Below, piece by piece: positions 1-9,278 of a DNA stretch of 64,000 nt. A model generated the notes under the pieces. It was not told the DNA's origin. It saw only the letters and a program-made list of their open reading frames with translations, and did no database searches. The first letter of the stretch is position 1. Each line of letters opens with the position of its first letter. The position numbers and the translations under genes are program-made. The stretch covers positions 1 to 64,000 of the forward strand of contig CASENS010000070.1 in assembly GCA_949289345.1 (NCBI GenBank), given 5' to 3'. The DNA comes from an uncultured Bacteroides sp. Lineage in GTDB: Bacteria > Bacteroidota > Bacteroidia > Bacteroidales > Bacteroidaceae.

Positions 1-32
1 ATATAAATATATAATATATTATATATTTATAT
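1..32. repeat. Perfect AT-only palindrome
   Basis: The 32 bases equal their own reverse complement. The dyad contains no G or C. It could be a bidirectional terminator, a cruciform or simply low-complexity DNA; its left limit lies outside the window. Confidence 0.8.
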
Positions 33-256
33 ATATAATATTTTCAAATTCCGTATTTTCAAAATAAAACGCATAGTCCAAAAATAACTGTCACAACTGT
101 CACACTGTCACACTTTTACAAAAATTATAAAAAAAGCACGACATCCGGCACACCCACAGCACGCTTCATCCGCCTTCCGGACAGGAGGTTTCCCCAATGG
201 CCGGCATAAAGGGATGAAAGCAGTATCCTGCCCGCAAGAAAAAATACCGAAAATTA
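1..256. other. Intergenic region upstream of tkt
   Basis: No gene is visible here. Positions 1-32 are a perfect palindrome made only of A and T, and it may extend past the window edge. Positions 86-111 hold a short tandem repeat: two copies of AACTGTCAC and one of ACTGTCAC. The rest is AT-rich with no recognisable RNA gene. The tkt promoter follows at 257-288. Confidence 0.6.
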
Positions 257-288
257 TTTGTAATTTTACCGTCAGTTTCCTATCTTTG
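257..288 (+). promoter_or_regulatory. tkt promoter, Bacteroidetes type
   Basis: The -7 box TATCTTTG lies at 281-288 and a -33 TTTG at 257-260, 20 nt apart. This matches the Bacteroides consensus TTTG-N19-21-TAnnTTTG. The tkt ATG follows at 312, leaving a short leader. Confidence 0.8.
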
Positions 289-311
289 CAGACAAATTAA
301 AACCCATTGAT

Positions 312-2321
312 ATGAATGACAAAAAACTGATGAACCGCGCAGCCGACAACATCCGCATCCTGGCTGCTTCTATGGTGGAAAAAGCCAAGTCCGGACATCC
401 GGGAGGCGCCATGGGCGGCGCCGACTTCGTGAACGTGCTTTTTTCCGAGTTCCTGGTATATGACCCCGAAAACCCCGCATGGGAAGGGCGCGACCGCTTC
501 TTCCTCGACCCCGGCCACATGTCGCCGATGCTCTATTCGCAGCTGGCTTTGGCGGGCAAGTTCACGCTGGATGAGCTGAAAGAGTTCCGCCAGTGGGGAA
601 GCCCCACGCCGGGACACCCCGAACGCGACATCACGCGCGGCATTGAAAACACTTCCGGCCCGTTAGGACAGGGGCATACGTTTGCCGTAGGCGCCGCCAT
701 TGCCGCCAAATTCCTGAAAGCCCGCTTCGGCGAAGTGATGGGACAAACCATCTACGCTTACATTTCGGACGGCGGCGTGCAGGAGGAAATTTCGCAAGGA
801 GCGGGCCGCATAGCCGGAACGCTGGGACTGGACAACCTCGTCATGTTCTATGACTCCAACGACATCCAGCTCTCTACCGAAACAAAAGCCGTGACCGTGG
901 AAGATACGGCCATGAAATACGAGTCATGGGGCTGGAAGGTCATCAAGATTGACGGCAACGACCCCGACGCCATCCGTCAGGCACTGAATGAGGCTAAGGC
1001 CGAAAGCGAACGTCCCACGCTCATCATCGGACATACCATTATGGGAAAAGGCGCCCGCAAGGCCGACAACAGCAGCTACGAATCCAATTGCGCCACGCAC
1101 GGTGCCCCGCTGGGAGGCGACGCTTACATCAACACCATCAAGAGCCTGGGGGGAGACCCGGAGAATCCGTTCCAAATCTTCCCGGAAGTACAAGAACTCT
1201 ATGCACGGCGGGCTGCCGAATTGAAGGCCATCGTGGCCGAACGCTATGCCGCCAAGGCCCGGTGGGCTGCCGCCAATCCGGAACTGGCCGCCAAGCTGGA
1301 ACGCTTCTTCTCCGGCAAGGCTCCCGAGGTCAACTGGGCCGCTATCGAACAGAAAGCCGGCTCGGCCACCCGTGCCGCTTCGGCCACGGTGCTCGGCGCC
1401 TTGGCTACGCAGGTGGACAACATGATTGTGGCCTCCGCCGACCTGTCCAACTCGGACAAGACGGACGGTTTCCTGAAGAAGACACACGCTTTCCAAAAGG
1501 GCGACTTCAGCGGAGCGTTCTTCCAAGCCGGCGTGGCCGAACTGACCATGGCCTGCTGCTGCATCGGCATGGCCCTGCACGGAGGAGTCATCCCCGCATG
1601 CGGCACCTTCTTCGTATTCTCCGACTACATGAAGCCGGCTGTCCGCATGGCCGCACTGATGGAAGTTCCCGTGAAGTTCATCTGGACACACGACGCTTTC
1701 CGCGTGGGCGAAGACGGCCCGACGCACGAACCCGTGGAGCAGGAAGCGCAAATCCGTCTGATGGAGAAGCTGAAAAACCACAAGGGCGAAAACTCCATGC
1801 TGGTGCTCCGTCCGGCCGATTGTGAAGAGACAACCGTTGCCTGGCGCCTGGCCATGGAGAACGTAAAGACGCCTACGGCCTTGATTTTCTCCCGTCAGAA
1901 CATCAACAACCTGCCCGCCGGAAACGACTACGCACAGGTTGCCAAGGGCGCTTACGTAGTGGCAGGCTCGGACGAAAACCCCGACGTCGTGCTGGTGGCT
2001 TCCGGCTCCGAAGTGTCGACGTTGGTGGCCGGTGCCGAACTGTTGCGTAAGGACGGTGTAAAAGTGCGCATCGTGTCCGCTCCGTCCGAAGGGCTCTTCC
2101 GCACGCAACCCGCCGACTACCAGGAAGCCGTCATACCGGCCGCCGTCAAGAAGTTCGGCATGACCGCCGGATTGCCCGTCACGCTCGAAGGGCTGGTAGG
2201 CACGCAGAGCAAAATCTGGGGCTTGCCTTCGTTCGGCTTCTCCGCTCCTTACAAGGTGCTGGACGAAAAGTTAGGCTTCACGGCCGAGAATGTGTACAAC
2301 CAAGTAAAAGCGATTTTATAA
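312..2321 (+). CDS. tkt: Transketolase
   Basis: Thiamine-diphosphate enzyme of the non-oxidative pentose phosphate pathway that moves two-carbon ketol units between sugar phosphates in the cytosol. At 669 aa it has the full family length. The N-terminal TPP domain shows KSGHPGG near residue 26 and the diphosphate-binding stretch SDGGVQEE near residue 152, followed by FYDSND. The central pyrimidine-binding domain carries HDAFRVGEDGPTHEP near residue 457, and a C-terminal transketolase domain completes the protein. The start is fixed by the promoter at 257-288. rpiB begins 1 nt after the stop, so the two pentose phosphate enzymes should be co-transcribed. Confidence 0.97.
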   Translation: MNDKKLMNRAADNIRILAASMVEKAKSGHPGGAMGGADFVNVLFSEFLVYDPENPAWEGRDRFFLDPGHMSPMLYSQLALAGKFTLDELKEFRQWGSPTPGHPERDITRGIENTSGPLGQGHTFAVGAAIAAKFLKARFGEVMGQTIYAYISDGGVQEEISQGAGRIAGTLGLDNLVMFYDSNDIQLSTETKAVTVEDTAMKYESWGWKVIKIDGNDPDAIRQALNEAKAESERPTLIIGHTIMGKGARKADNSSYESNCATHGAPLGGDAYINTIKSLGGDPENPFQIFPEVQELYARRAAELKAIVAERYAAKARWAAANPELAAKLERFFSGKAPEVNWAAIEQKAGSATRAASATVLGALATQVDNMIVASADLSNSDKTDGFLKKTHAFQKGDFSGAFFQAGVAELTMACCCIGMALHGGVIPACGTFFVFSDYMKPAVRMAALMEVPVKFIWTHDAFRVGEDGPTHEPVEQEAQIRLMEKLKNHKGENSMLVLRPADCEETTVAWRLAMENVKTPTALIFSRQNINNLPAGNDYAQVAKGAYVVAGSDENPDVVLVASGSEVSTLVAGAELLRKDGVKVRIVSAPSEGLFRTQPADYQEAVIPAAVKKFGMTAGLPVTLEGLVGTQSKIWGLPSFGFSAPYKVLDEKLGFTAENVYNQVKAIL

Positions 2322-2322
2322 A

Positions 2323-2760
2323 ATGAAAACGATAGGAATTTGCTCCGACCATGCAGGCTACGCCCTGAAGCAATACGTGAAGCAGTGGCTCGAAGCCAAA
2401 GGCTGGGAATATAAGGACTTCGGCACCTATTCGCCGGAGAGTGTGGACTATCCCGACTTTGCCCATCCGCTGGCCCTTGCCGTAGAGGCCGGAGAGTGCT
2501 GTCCGGGCATCGCCATCTGCGGAAGCGGAAACGGCATCGCCATGACTCTGAACAAACATCAAGGCATCCGGGCGGCCCTTTGCTGGAGGGCGGACATCGC
2601 CGAGCTGGCGCGCCAGCACAACAATGCCAACGTGCTTGTCATGCCCGGACGTTTTGTCACCAACACAGAGGCGGACGCCATTATGGCAAAATTCTTCTCC
2701 ACTCCGTTCGAAGGCGGACGCCATCAACGGCGCATCGACAAAATTCCCGTGAAGGAATGA
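2323..2760 (+). CDS. rpiB: Ribose-5-phosphate isomerase B
   Basis: Interconverts ribulose 5-phosphate and ribose 5-phosphate. The 145-aa length and single LacAB/RpiB domain fit the family. It begins with the typical SDHAGY-type substrate loop (CSDHAGYALK) and carries the catalytic-cysteine segment ICGSGNG near residue 66, then GIRAALCW. The start is 1 nt after the tkt stop, so translational coupling is likely. A hairpin with a T-run follows at 2804-2849. Confidence 0.96.
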   Translation: MKTIGICSDHAGYALKQYVKQWLEAKGWEYKDFGTYSPESVDYPDFAHPLALAVEAGECCPGIAICGSGNGIAMTLNKHQGIRAALCWRADIAELARQHNNANVLVMPGRFVTNTEADAIMAKFFSTPFEGGRHQRRIDKIPVKE

Positions 2761-2803
2761 CACGCACCGTCACCCATCCTGTGGTGACGCGGACATAGAA
2801 AAC

Positions 2804-2849
2804 GGCAGTGTAGCGAACTTACAGACAAAATCGCTACCTGCCTTTTTTT
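2804..2849 (+). terminator. Rho-independent terminator after rpiB
   Basis: The arms GGCAGTGTAGCGA and TCGCTACCTGCC pair with one bulge and are followed directly by a run of seven T. A smaller hairpin (CGTCAC/GTGACG) lies just upstream near 2768-2788. Confidence 0.8.
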
Positions 2850-2916
2850 GTAAGACAAACGGCATGCGGCGAAACATTTTTCGGGCAAGCTTGGATGTTT
2901 TACGCTCAAATTACAC

Positions 2917-2924
2917 TATCTTTG
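2917..2924 (+). promoter_or_regulatory. purL -7 promoter box
   Basis: TATCTTTG, 44 nt before the ATG at 2969. It supports that start over the in-frame ATG at 2864, which lies upstream of the promoter. Confidence 0.75.
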
Positions 2925-2968
2925 CACAACAATTTCATGAAATCAATAACATTCTCAAATCATACGTA

Positions 2969-5900
2969 ATGATTGCTTTTTACAGAACCCCTCAGAAAAG
3001 CGTGATTGCCGTAGCGTGCGAACACGCCCTCTCGCAAGCAGACAACGACAAGCTCTGCTGGCTTTTTGGAGAAGCCACACCCGAAAATGAAGAAAACCTG
3101 AAAGGCTGTTTCGTAGGCCCCCGACGCGAAATGATTACGCCATGGAGCACAAACGCCGTGGAAATCACCCAAAACATGGGCATCGAAGGCATCCAGCGCA
3201 TCGAGGAGTATTTCCCCGTGGCAGATGAAAACGCCGGGCACGACCCCATGCTGCAACGCATGTACAAGGGGCTGGACCAGCAGGTATTCACAACCAACCG
3301 CAAGCCCGAGCCAATCCTCCACATCGAGGACCTGGAGGCTTACAACGAGCAGGAAGGACTCGCCCTCTCCAAGGAAGAAATAGAATACCTGAAGAAGGTG
3401 GAAAAGGACTTGGGCCGGTTGCTGACCGACTCGGAAGTCTTCGGATTCGCCCAAATCAACTCCGAGCATTGCCGTCACAAAATCTTCGGCGGTACGTTCA
3501 TCATTGACGGGGAGGAAAAGGAATCGTCCCTCTTCCAGATGATTAAGAAAACGACGCAGGAAAACCCCAACAAAATAATTTCAGCCTACAAAGACAATGT
3601 GGCTTTTGCCGCAGGACCGGTCATCGAGCAGTTCGCTCCCGCCGACCACTCCAAGCCCGATTACTTCCGGGTAACGGACATCGAGAGCGTGATTTCTCTG
3701 AAAGCCGAAACGCACAACTTCCCTACCACGGTAGAACCCTTCAACGGAGCTTCTACGGGCACGGGCGGCGAAATCCGCGACCGTATGGGTGGCGGCAAAG
3801 GCTCGTGGCCCATTGCCGGCACGGCCGTCTACATGACTTCCTATCCCCGCACGGACGAAGGCCGCACGTGGGAAGAACTGCTGCCCGTACGCAAATGGCT
3901 GTACCAGACGCCTGAACAAATATTGATTAAAGCCTCGAACGGCGCCAGTGACTTTGGCAACAAGTTCGGACAGCCGCTTATCTGCGGTTCGGTACTGACG
4001 TTCGAACATCAAGAAGCGACGAGCGACGAGCTACAAGCTACGAGTGAAAATCCCGTTTACGGTTACGACAAAGTCATCATGCTGGCAGGCGGTGTAGGCT
4101 ATGGCACTCGGAGAGATTGCCTGAAAGGGCATCCCGAAGCCGGTAACAAAGTCGTGGTGATGGGTGGCGATAACTATCGCATCGGCTTGGGCGGTGGTTC
4201 GGTTTCGTCGGTAGATACCGGACGCTATAGCAGTGGTATCGAACTGAATGCCGTGCAACGCGCCAACGCCGAGATGCAGAAACGTGCCTACAACGTGGTG
4301 CGCGCCCTCTGCGAGGAAGAAACCAATCCGGTGGTATCTATCCATGACCACGGCTCGGCAGGCCATGTGAACTGTCTCTCGGAGCTGGTGGAAGAGTGCG
4401 GTGGACTCATCGACATGAGCAAACTGCCCATCGGCGACAAGACGCTTTCGGCCAAGGAAATCATTGCCAACGAAAGCCAGGAGCGTATGGGACTCCTTAT
4501 TAAAGAAGACGCCATCGGACACGTAGCCAAGATTGCCGAACGCGAACGTGCCCCGATGTATGTGGTGGGCGAAACCACGGGCGACCACCGCTTTGCCTTC
4601 GAACAGGCGGACGGAGTACGTCCTTTCGACCTGGCCGTCAGCCAGATGTTCGGCTCTTCTCCCAAGACTTACATGGTGGACAAGACCGTGGAGCACCACT
4701 ACGCCATGCCCTCTTACGAGCTTTCCAAACTGCACGAATACCTCACCAATGTACTCCAACTGGAAGCCGTAGCCTGCAAGGACTGGCTGACCAACAAGGT
4801 GGACCGTTCGGTGACAGGCAAGATAGCACGCCAGCAATGTGTGGGCGAATTGCAATTGCCGTTAAGCGATTGCGGTGTAGTAGCTCTCGACTATCGGGGC
4901 GTGAAAGGCATCGCCACTTCGTTGGGACATGCTCCCCAAGCCGCTTTAGCCAACCCGGCTGCCGGCTCTGTACTCTCGGTGAGCGAAGCATTGACCAACC
5001 TCGTATGGGCACCGCTGGCCGAAGGATTGGACAGCGTGTCACTCTCCGCCAACTGGATGTGGCCTTGCCGTTCGCAAGAAGGTGAGGACGCACGCCTCTA
5101 CACCGCCGTCAAGGCATTGAGCGACTTCTGCTGCGCCCTGCAAATCAATGTGCCGACGGGCAAGGACTCCCTCTCCATGACCCAGAAGTATCCCGACGGG
5201 AGCAAAGTCATCTCCCCGGGCACGGTCATTGTCTCAGCGGGAGGCGAAGTGAGCGATGTGAAGAAGGTGGTATCGCCCGTCTTGGTCAACGACCCGAAGA
5301 CGACCCTTTATCACATCGACTTCAGCTTCGATAACTTGAAACTGGGTGGCTCGGCTTTCGCACAGACTTTAGGCAAAGTGGGTGACGAAGTACCTACCGT
5401 ACAAAATCCCGAATATTTCCGCGATGCTTTCCTGGCCGTACAGGAATTAATCCACAAAGGACTGATCCTTGCCGGACACGACATCTCAGCAGGCGGTCTC
5501 ATCACGACCTTGCTCGAAATGTGCTTCTCCAACATGGAAGGAGGCTTGGAAATCAACCTCGACAAAATCAAAGAAGGCGACCTCGTCAAAGTTTTATTTG
5601 CTGAAAATCCGGGCGTCGTCATCCAGGTAAGCAACAAGCACAAGGATGAAGTAAAGAAGATATTGGAAGAAGCCGGCATCGGCTACGTGAAACTGGGTAA
5701 GCCGACCGATGAACGCCACATTCTCGTGGAGAAGGACGGTGCTACTTATCAGTTCGGCATCGACTATATGCGCGATGTCTGGTACTCTACCTCTTATCTG
5801 CTCGACCGCAAGCAGTCGATGAACGGATGTGCCCAAAAGCGTTTCGAAAACTACAAGATGCAACCCATGGACCTCGCTTTCATGCCCGAATTCACCGGCA

Positions 5901-6703
5901 AGCTTTCGCAATATGGCATCAGCCCCGACCGCCGCACACCGACAGGCATCCGCGCCGCCATCATCCGCGAGAAAGGAACCAACGGCGAACGCGAAATGGC
6001 CTACTCGCTCTACTTGGCCGGCTTCGATGTGAAGGACGTGACCATGACCGACCTGGTGAGCGGACGCGAGACGCTGGACGATGTGAACATGATTGTATTC
6101 TGCGGCGGCTTCTCCAACTCGGACGTACTGGGCTCTGCTAAAGGCTGGGCAGGCGCCTTCCTTTTCAACCCCAAGGCAAAGGAAGCGCTGGACAAGTATT
6201 ACGCGCGTGAGGACACGTTGTCACTGGGCGTATGCAACGGCTGCCAGCTGATGATGGAGTTGAACCTCATCAATCCCACGGACAAGAAACGGGGACACAT
6301 GCTCCACAACGACTCGCACAAGTTCGAGAGCCGCTTCCTGGGTGTCACCATTCCGACCAACCGCAGCGTGATGTTCGGCTCGTTGAGCGGCAGCAAGCTC
6401 GGCATCTGGGTGGCTCACGGCGAAGGCAAATTCTCCCTGCCTTATGACGAAGACCACTACAACATCGTGGCCAAATATACCTACGAAGAGTATCCCGGCA
6501 ACCCGAACGGCTCGGACTATGCTACGGCAGCTATCGCAAGCCCCGACGGACGCCACCTGGCCATCATGCCCCACTTGGAGCGTGCCATCTTCCCCTGGCA
6601 GAATGCATACTATCCGGCCAATCGCCTGCACAGCGACCAAGTGACGCCTTGGATAGAAGCTTTCGTCAACGCCCGCAAGTGGATAGAGGAGAAGAAGAAA
6701 TAA
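2969..6703 (+). CDS. purL: Phosphoribosylformylglycinamidine synthase, fused large type
   Basis: Purine biosynthesis step 4: FGAR + glutamine + ATP gives FGAM. About 1244 aa, the single-chain form carrying both synthetase and glutaminase. The synthetase half shows SEHCRHK near residue 165 and the ATP-site segment ETHNFPT near residue 247. The C-terminal class I glutaminase domain carries the nucleophile in GVCNGCQ (about 1086) and a later HGEGKF / AIMPHLER segment for the rest of the triad. An ATG at 2864 is in frame but precedes the promoter, so the start is placed at 2969. A stretch near residues 349-362 (ATSDELQATSEN) is encoded by repetitive DNA at 4016-4044 and looks like an insertion. 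Confidence 0.96.
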   Translation: MIAFYRTPQKSVIAVACEHALSQADNDKLCWLFGEATPENEENLKGCFVGPRREMITPWSTNAVEITQNMGIEGIQRIEEYFPVADENAGHDPMLQRMYKGLDQQVFTTNRKPEPILHIEDLEAYNEQEGLALSKEEIEYLKKVEKDLGRLLTDSEVFGFAQINSEHCRHKIFGGTFIIDGEEKESSLFQMIKKTTQENPNKIISAYKDNVAFAAGPVIEQFAPADHSKPDYFRVTDIESVISLKAETHNFPTTVEPFNGASTGTGGEIRDRMGGGKGSWPIAGTAVYMTSYPRTDEGRTWEELLPVRKWLYQTPEQILIKASNGASDFGNKFGQPLICGSVLTFEHQEATSDELQATSENPVYGYDKVIMLAGGVGYGTRRDCLKGHPEAGNKVVVMGGDNYRIGLGGGSVSSVDTGRYSSGIELNAVQRANAEMQKRAYNVVRALCEEETNPVVSIHDHGSAGHVNCLSELVEECGGLIDMSKLPIGDKTLSAKEIIANESQERMGLLIKEDAIGHVAKIAERERAPMYVVGETTGDHRFAFEQADGVRPFDLAVSQMFGSSPKTYMVDKTVEHHYAMPSYELSKLHEYLTNVLQLEAVACKDWLTNKVDRSVTGKIARQQCVGELQLPLSDCGVVALDYRGVKGIATSLGHAPQAALANPAAGSVLSVSEALTNLVWAPLAEGLDSVSLSANWMWPCRSQEGEDARLYTAVKALSDFCCALQINVPTGKDSLSMTQKYPDGSKVISPGTVIVSAGGEVSDVKKVVSPVLVNDPKTTLYHIDFSFDNLKLGGSAFAQTLGKVGDEVPTVQNPEYFRDAFLAVQELIHKGLILAGHDISAGGLITTLLEMCFSNMEGGLEINLDKIKEGDLVKVLFAENPGVVIQVSNKHKDEVKKILEEAGIGYVKLGKPTDERHILVEKDGATYQFGIDYMRDVWYSTSYLLDRKQSMNGCAQKRFENYKMQPMDLAFMPEFTGKLSQYGISPDRRTPTGIRAAIIREKGTNGEREMAYSLYLAGFDVKDVTMTDLVSGRETLDDVNMIVFCGGFSNSDVLGSAKGWAGAFLFNPKAKEALDKYYAREDTLSLGVCNGCQLMMELNLINPTDKKRGHMLHNDSHKFESRFLGVTIPTNRSVMFGSLSGSKLGIWVAHGEGKFSLPYDEDHYNIVAKYTYEEYPGNPNGSDYATAAIASPDGRHLAIMPHLERAIFPWQNAYYPANRLHSDQVTPWIEAFVNARKWIEEKKK

Positions 6704-6709
6704 AGAGCA

Positions 6710-7243
6710 ATGAATATCTACCTCAAGTTATTCGCCATCTTCTGCAAAATCGGTATGTTCACCATTGGCGGAGGCTACGCCATGGTGCCCCTGATTGAAG
6801 ACGAGCTGATTGAAAAGCGGAAATGGGTGGCCAAAGAGGACTTCATCGACCTCATGGCCATCGCCCAATCCACTCCCGGCATCTTTGCCGTCAATATCGC
6901 CATCTTCATCGGGTACCGGTTGCGCGGTGTACGGGGAAGTGTCGCGTCCGCATTGGGCACGATACTTCCCTCGTTCGTTGTTATCTTAGCGGTGGCGCTC
7001 TTCTTCCGCAACTTCAAGGACAACCACGTAGTAGAAAGCATCTTCAAAGGCATCCGCCCGGCAGTGGTCGCCCTTATCGCCGCCCCCACGTTCAGCATGG
7101 CCAAGTCGGCTAAAATCAACAAATATAATATATGGATTCCTGTCGTGGCGGCCGGACTCATCTGGCTGTTAGGCTTCTCGCCCATCTGGATTATCATTGC
7201 CGCCGGCGTAGGAGGATATATTTACGGGAGACTCAAGAAATGA
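6710..7243 (+). CDS. Chromate transporter family protein, first half-size subunit
   Basis: A 177-aa membrane protein with a single CHR domain. It shows the family features FxxIGxxxxGGGYAM at residues 8-24 and AQSTPGIFAVN near residue 64, with about five to six hydrophobic segments. Short CHR proteins usually occur as adjacent pairs that together equal one full-length ChrA, and a second half follows here with an ATGA overlap. Known ChrA proteins export chromate; in gut anaerobes the real substrate is unproven. It lies 6 nt after purL and may share its transcript. Confidence 0.88.
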   Translation: MNIYLKLFAIFCKIGMFTIGGGYAMVPLIEDELIEKRKWVAKEDFIDLMAIAQSTPGIFAVNIAIFIGYRLRGVRGSVASALGTILPSFVVILAVALFFRNFKDNHVVESIFKGIRPAVVALIAAPTFSMAKSAKINKYNIWIPVVAAGLIWLLGFSPIWIIIAAGVGGYIYGRLKK

Positions 7244-7788
7244 TTTACCTGCATTTATTCTATACATTCTTCAAGATAGGCTTGTTCGGCTTCGGGGGAG
7301 GCTACGCCATGCTCTCCATGATACAGGGCGAGGTAGTGACCCGCTATGGCTGGCTCACCTCCCAGGAGTTTACCGACATCGTGGCCATCAGCCAGATGAC
7401 ACCGGGTCCCATCGGCATCAACTCGGCTACCTACGTAGGCTTCACCGCTACGGGCAACGTGTGGGGAGCCATCATCGCCACCTTTGCCGTAGTGCTGCCA
7501 TCGTTCATCCTGATGCTCACCATCAGCCGCTTCTTCCTGAAATATCAGAAGCATCCGGCCGTAGAAGCCGTATTCAGCGGATTGCGCCCGGCTGTAGTGG
7601 GTCTGCTGGCCTCGGCGGCATTGGTGCTGATGAACGTGGAGAACTTCGGCTCGCCCACCGAAGATACCCGCTCGTTCATCATCAGCGTCCTTATTTTCCT
7701 GGCAGCCTTTATCGGCACCCGCAAGTACAGACTCAACCCCATCGGGATGATTGTGGCATGTGGCGTGGCAGGATTACTGCTGTACTGA
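7240..7788 (+). CDS. Chromate transporter family protein, second half-size subunit
   Basis: A 182-aa membrane protein homologous to its upstream neighbour: FGFGGGYAMLSM near residue 15 and SQMTPGPIGINSATYVG near residue 50. The ATG overlaps the preceding stop (ATGA at 7240-7243), which argues for coupled synthesis of the two halves and supports this start over an in-frame ATG at 7132. Its 3' end overlaps the convergent methyltransferase gene by 15 bp. Confidence 0.88.
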   Translation: MIYLHLFYTFFKIGLFGFGGGYAMLSMIQGEVVTRYGWLTSQEFTDIVAISQMTPGPIGINSATYVGFTATGNVWGAIIATFAVVLPSFILMLTISRFFLKYQKHPAVEAVFSGLRPAVVGLLASAALVLMNVENFGSPTEDTRSFIISVLIFLAAFIGTRKYRLNPIGMIVACGVAGLLLY

Positions 7789-9213
7789 ATCCGCATCCTT
7801 CAGTTCGAGCCACACAACATTCTCCACATGATGCGTGTGAGGGAACATGTCTACCGGCTGCACGGCCTTCACGCGATACATGGCATCAAGCATCTGTAGG
7901 TCGCGCGCCTGGGTGGCGGGATTACAACTGACATAGACAATCCGTTCAGGCCGGGCAAACAAAATGACATTGACTACATCGGGATGCATACCGGCACGAG
8001 GGGGGTCGGTAATGATGACATCCGGACGCCCGTGCCGGTTGATGAAGTCCTGCGTCAGTATGTCTTTCATGTCTCCCGCAAAGAAAAGCGTGTTCCTGAT
8101 GCCGTTGATTTCAGCGTTTACCTTCGCATCCTCAATCGCTTCGGGCACATACTCAATGCCGATGACCTGGCGCGCCTGGCGTGACACAAAGTTGGCGATG
8201 GTTCCCGTACCCGTATAAAGGTCATAAACCAGCTCATTGCCCGTCAGTCCCGCAAAAGAACGGGCCACTTTGTACAACTTGTATGCCTGCCCTGAATTGG
8301 TCTGATAGAATGATTTGGGACCGACTTTAAACCGCAGCCCTTCCATCTCCTCAAAAATGTGGTCCGTTCCTTTAAACACCGACACATCGAGGTCGGTAAT
8401 GGTGTCATTCACTTTGTTGTTTATCACATAAAGCAGCGAAGTGATTTCAGGAAACGCGTCGGCCACGTATTGCAACAGTTTCTTAAACAAATCCATCTCT
8501 TCGTCACGCTCAATGCGGGCGACTAGAATAACCATCAGTCCGCCCGTGGAAGAAGTACGTACAATGAGATTGCGCAACATGCCTTCGTGCGTGCGTATGT
8601 TGTTAAAGGTATAATCATGAGCGTAAGCATAATCACGGACGGCATTACGGATGCGATTTGAAATGTCGTCCTGCAACCAGCATTTCTCAATGGCCAGAAC
8701 CTTGTCAAAAGCATTCGGGATGTGGAAGCCAACGGCATTCATCTGGTCGTACACAACATTCTCCCTCACCTCTTCGGACGTAAGCCAGCGCTTGTTTGAA
8801 AAGGTATATTCCAATTTGTTGCGATAGAATTCGGTCTTGTCCGAACCAAGGATGGGTGAGATTTCGGGAAGCTCAATTTTCCCGATACGCGTCAGGTTAT
8901 CCGTCACTTGTTTCTGCTTATACTTCAGCTGTTCCCCGTAAGGAAGCACTTGCCACTTACAGCCGCCGCACACACCGTAATGCCGGCAGAAAGGCACGGC
9001 ACGCACCGGTGAATACTGATGAAAATTCACGGCCTCAGCCTCGGCATAATGATGTTTTTTCCTCTTGATTTGAAGGTCCACCACATCACCAGGCACCACA
9101 TAAGGAACAAATACAACCATATCGTTAACCCTCGCGATGGCCTTTCCTTCGGCGGCCACGTCCGTAATGGTAACGTTCTCCAGCAACGGGAGTTCTTTTT
9201 TCTTTCTTGCCAC
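7774..9213 (-). CDS. rlmD: 23S rRNA (uracil-5-)-methyltransferase, RumA/RlmD family
   Basis: SAM-dependent methylation of uridine in rRNA. The 479-aa protein has an N-terminal TRAM RNA-binding domain (about residues 10-65) and a cysteine cluster CRHYGVCGGCKW (about 77-88) that with a later Cys would hold a 4Fe-4S cluster. A Rossmann methyltransferase domain follows (YDLYTGTGTIANF near 331; ITDPPRAGM near 403) with the catalytic cysteine in VSCNPATQARD. RlmD, RlmCD and TrmA-like members cannot be separated by eye. A -7 box lies at 9243-9250. Confidence 0.9.
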   Translation of the reverse strand: MARKKKELPLLENVTITDVAAEGKAIARVNDMVVFVPYVVPGDVVDLQIKRKKHHYAEAEAVNFHQYSPVRAVPFCRHYGVCGGCKWQVLPYGEQLKYKQKQVTDNLTRIGKIELPEISPILGSDKTEFYRNKLEYTFSNKRWLTSEEVRENVVYDQMNAVGFHIPNAFDKVLAIEKCWLQDDISNRIRNAVRDYAYAHDYTFNNIRTHEGMLRNLIVRTSSTGGLMVILVARIERDEEMDLFKKLLQYVADAFPEITSLLYVINNKVNDTITDLDVSVFKGTDHIFEEMEGLRFKVGPKSFYQTNSGQAYKLYKVARSFAGLTGNELVYDLYTGTGTIANFVSRQARQVIGIEYVPEAIEDAKVNAEINGIRNTLFFAGDMKDILTQDFINRHGRPDVIITDPPRAGMHPDVVNVILFARPERIVYVSCNPATQARDLQMLDAMYRVKAVQPVDMFPHTHHVENVVWLELKDADSVQQ

Positions 9214-9242
9214 TTCTGTTTTGTTTTGATAATTTCAGTCTG

Positions 9243-9250
9243 CAAAAATA
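9243..9250 (-). promoter_or_regulatory. -7 promoter box of the rRNA methyltransferase
   Basis: Reads TATTTTTG on the minus strand, 30 nt before the ATG at 9213. No clear -33 element. Confidence 0.6.
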
Positions 9251-9278
9251 CAACTTTTAATCGACTATGGGCGCGTCG

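Noticed and set aside
924-2108. Minus-strand open frame inside tkt
   Set aside because: Shadow of a strongly conserved transketolase gene, with no own promoter or motif.
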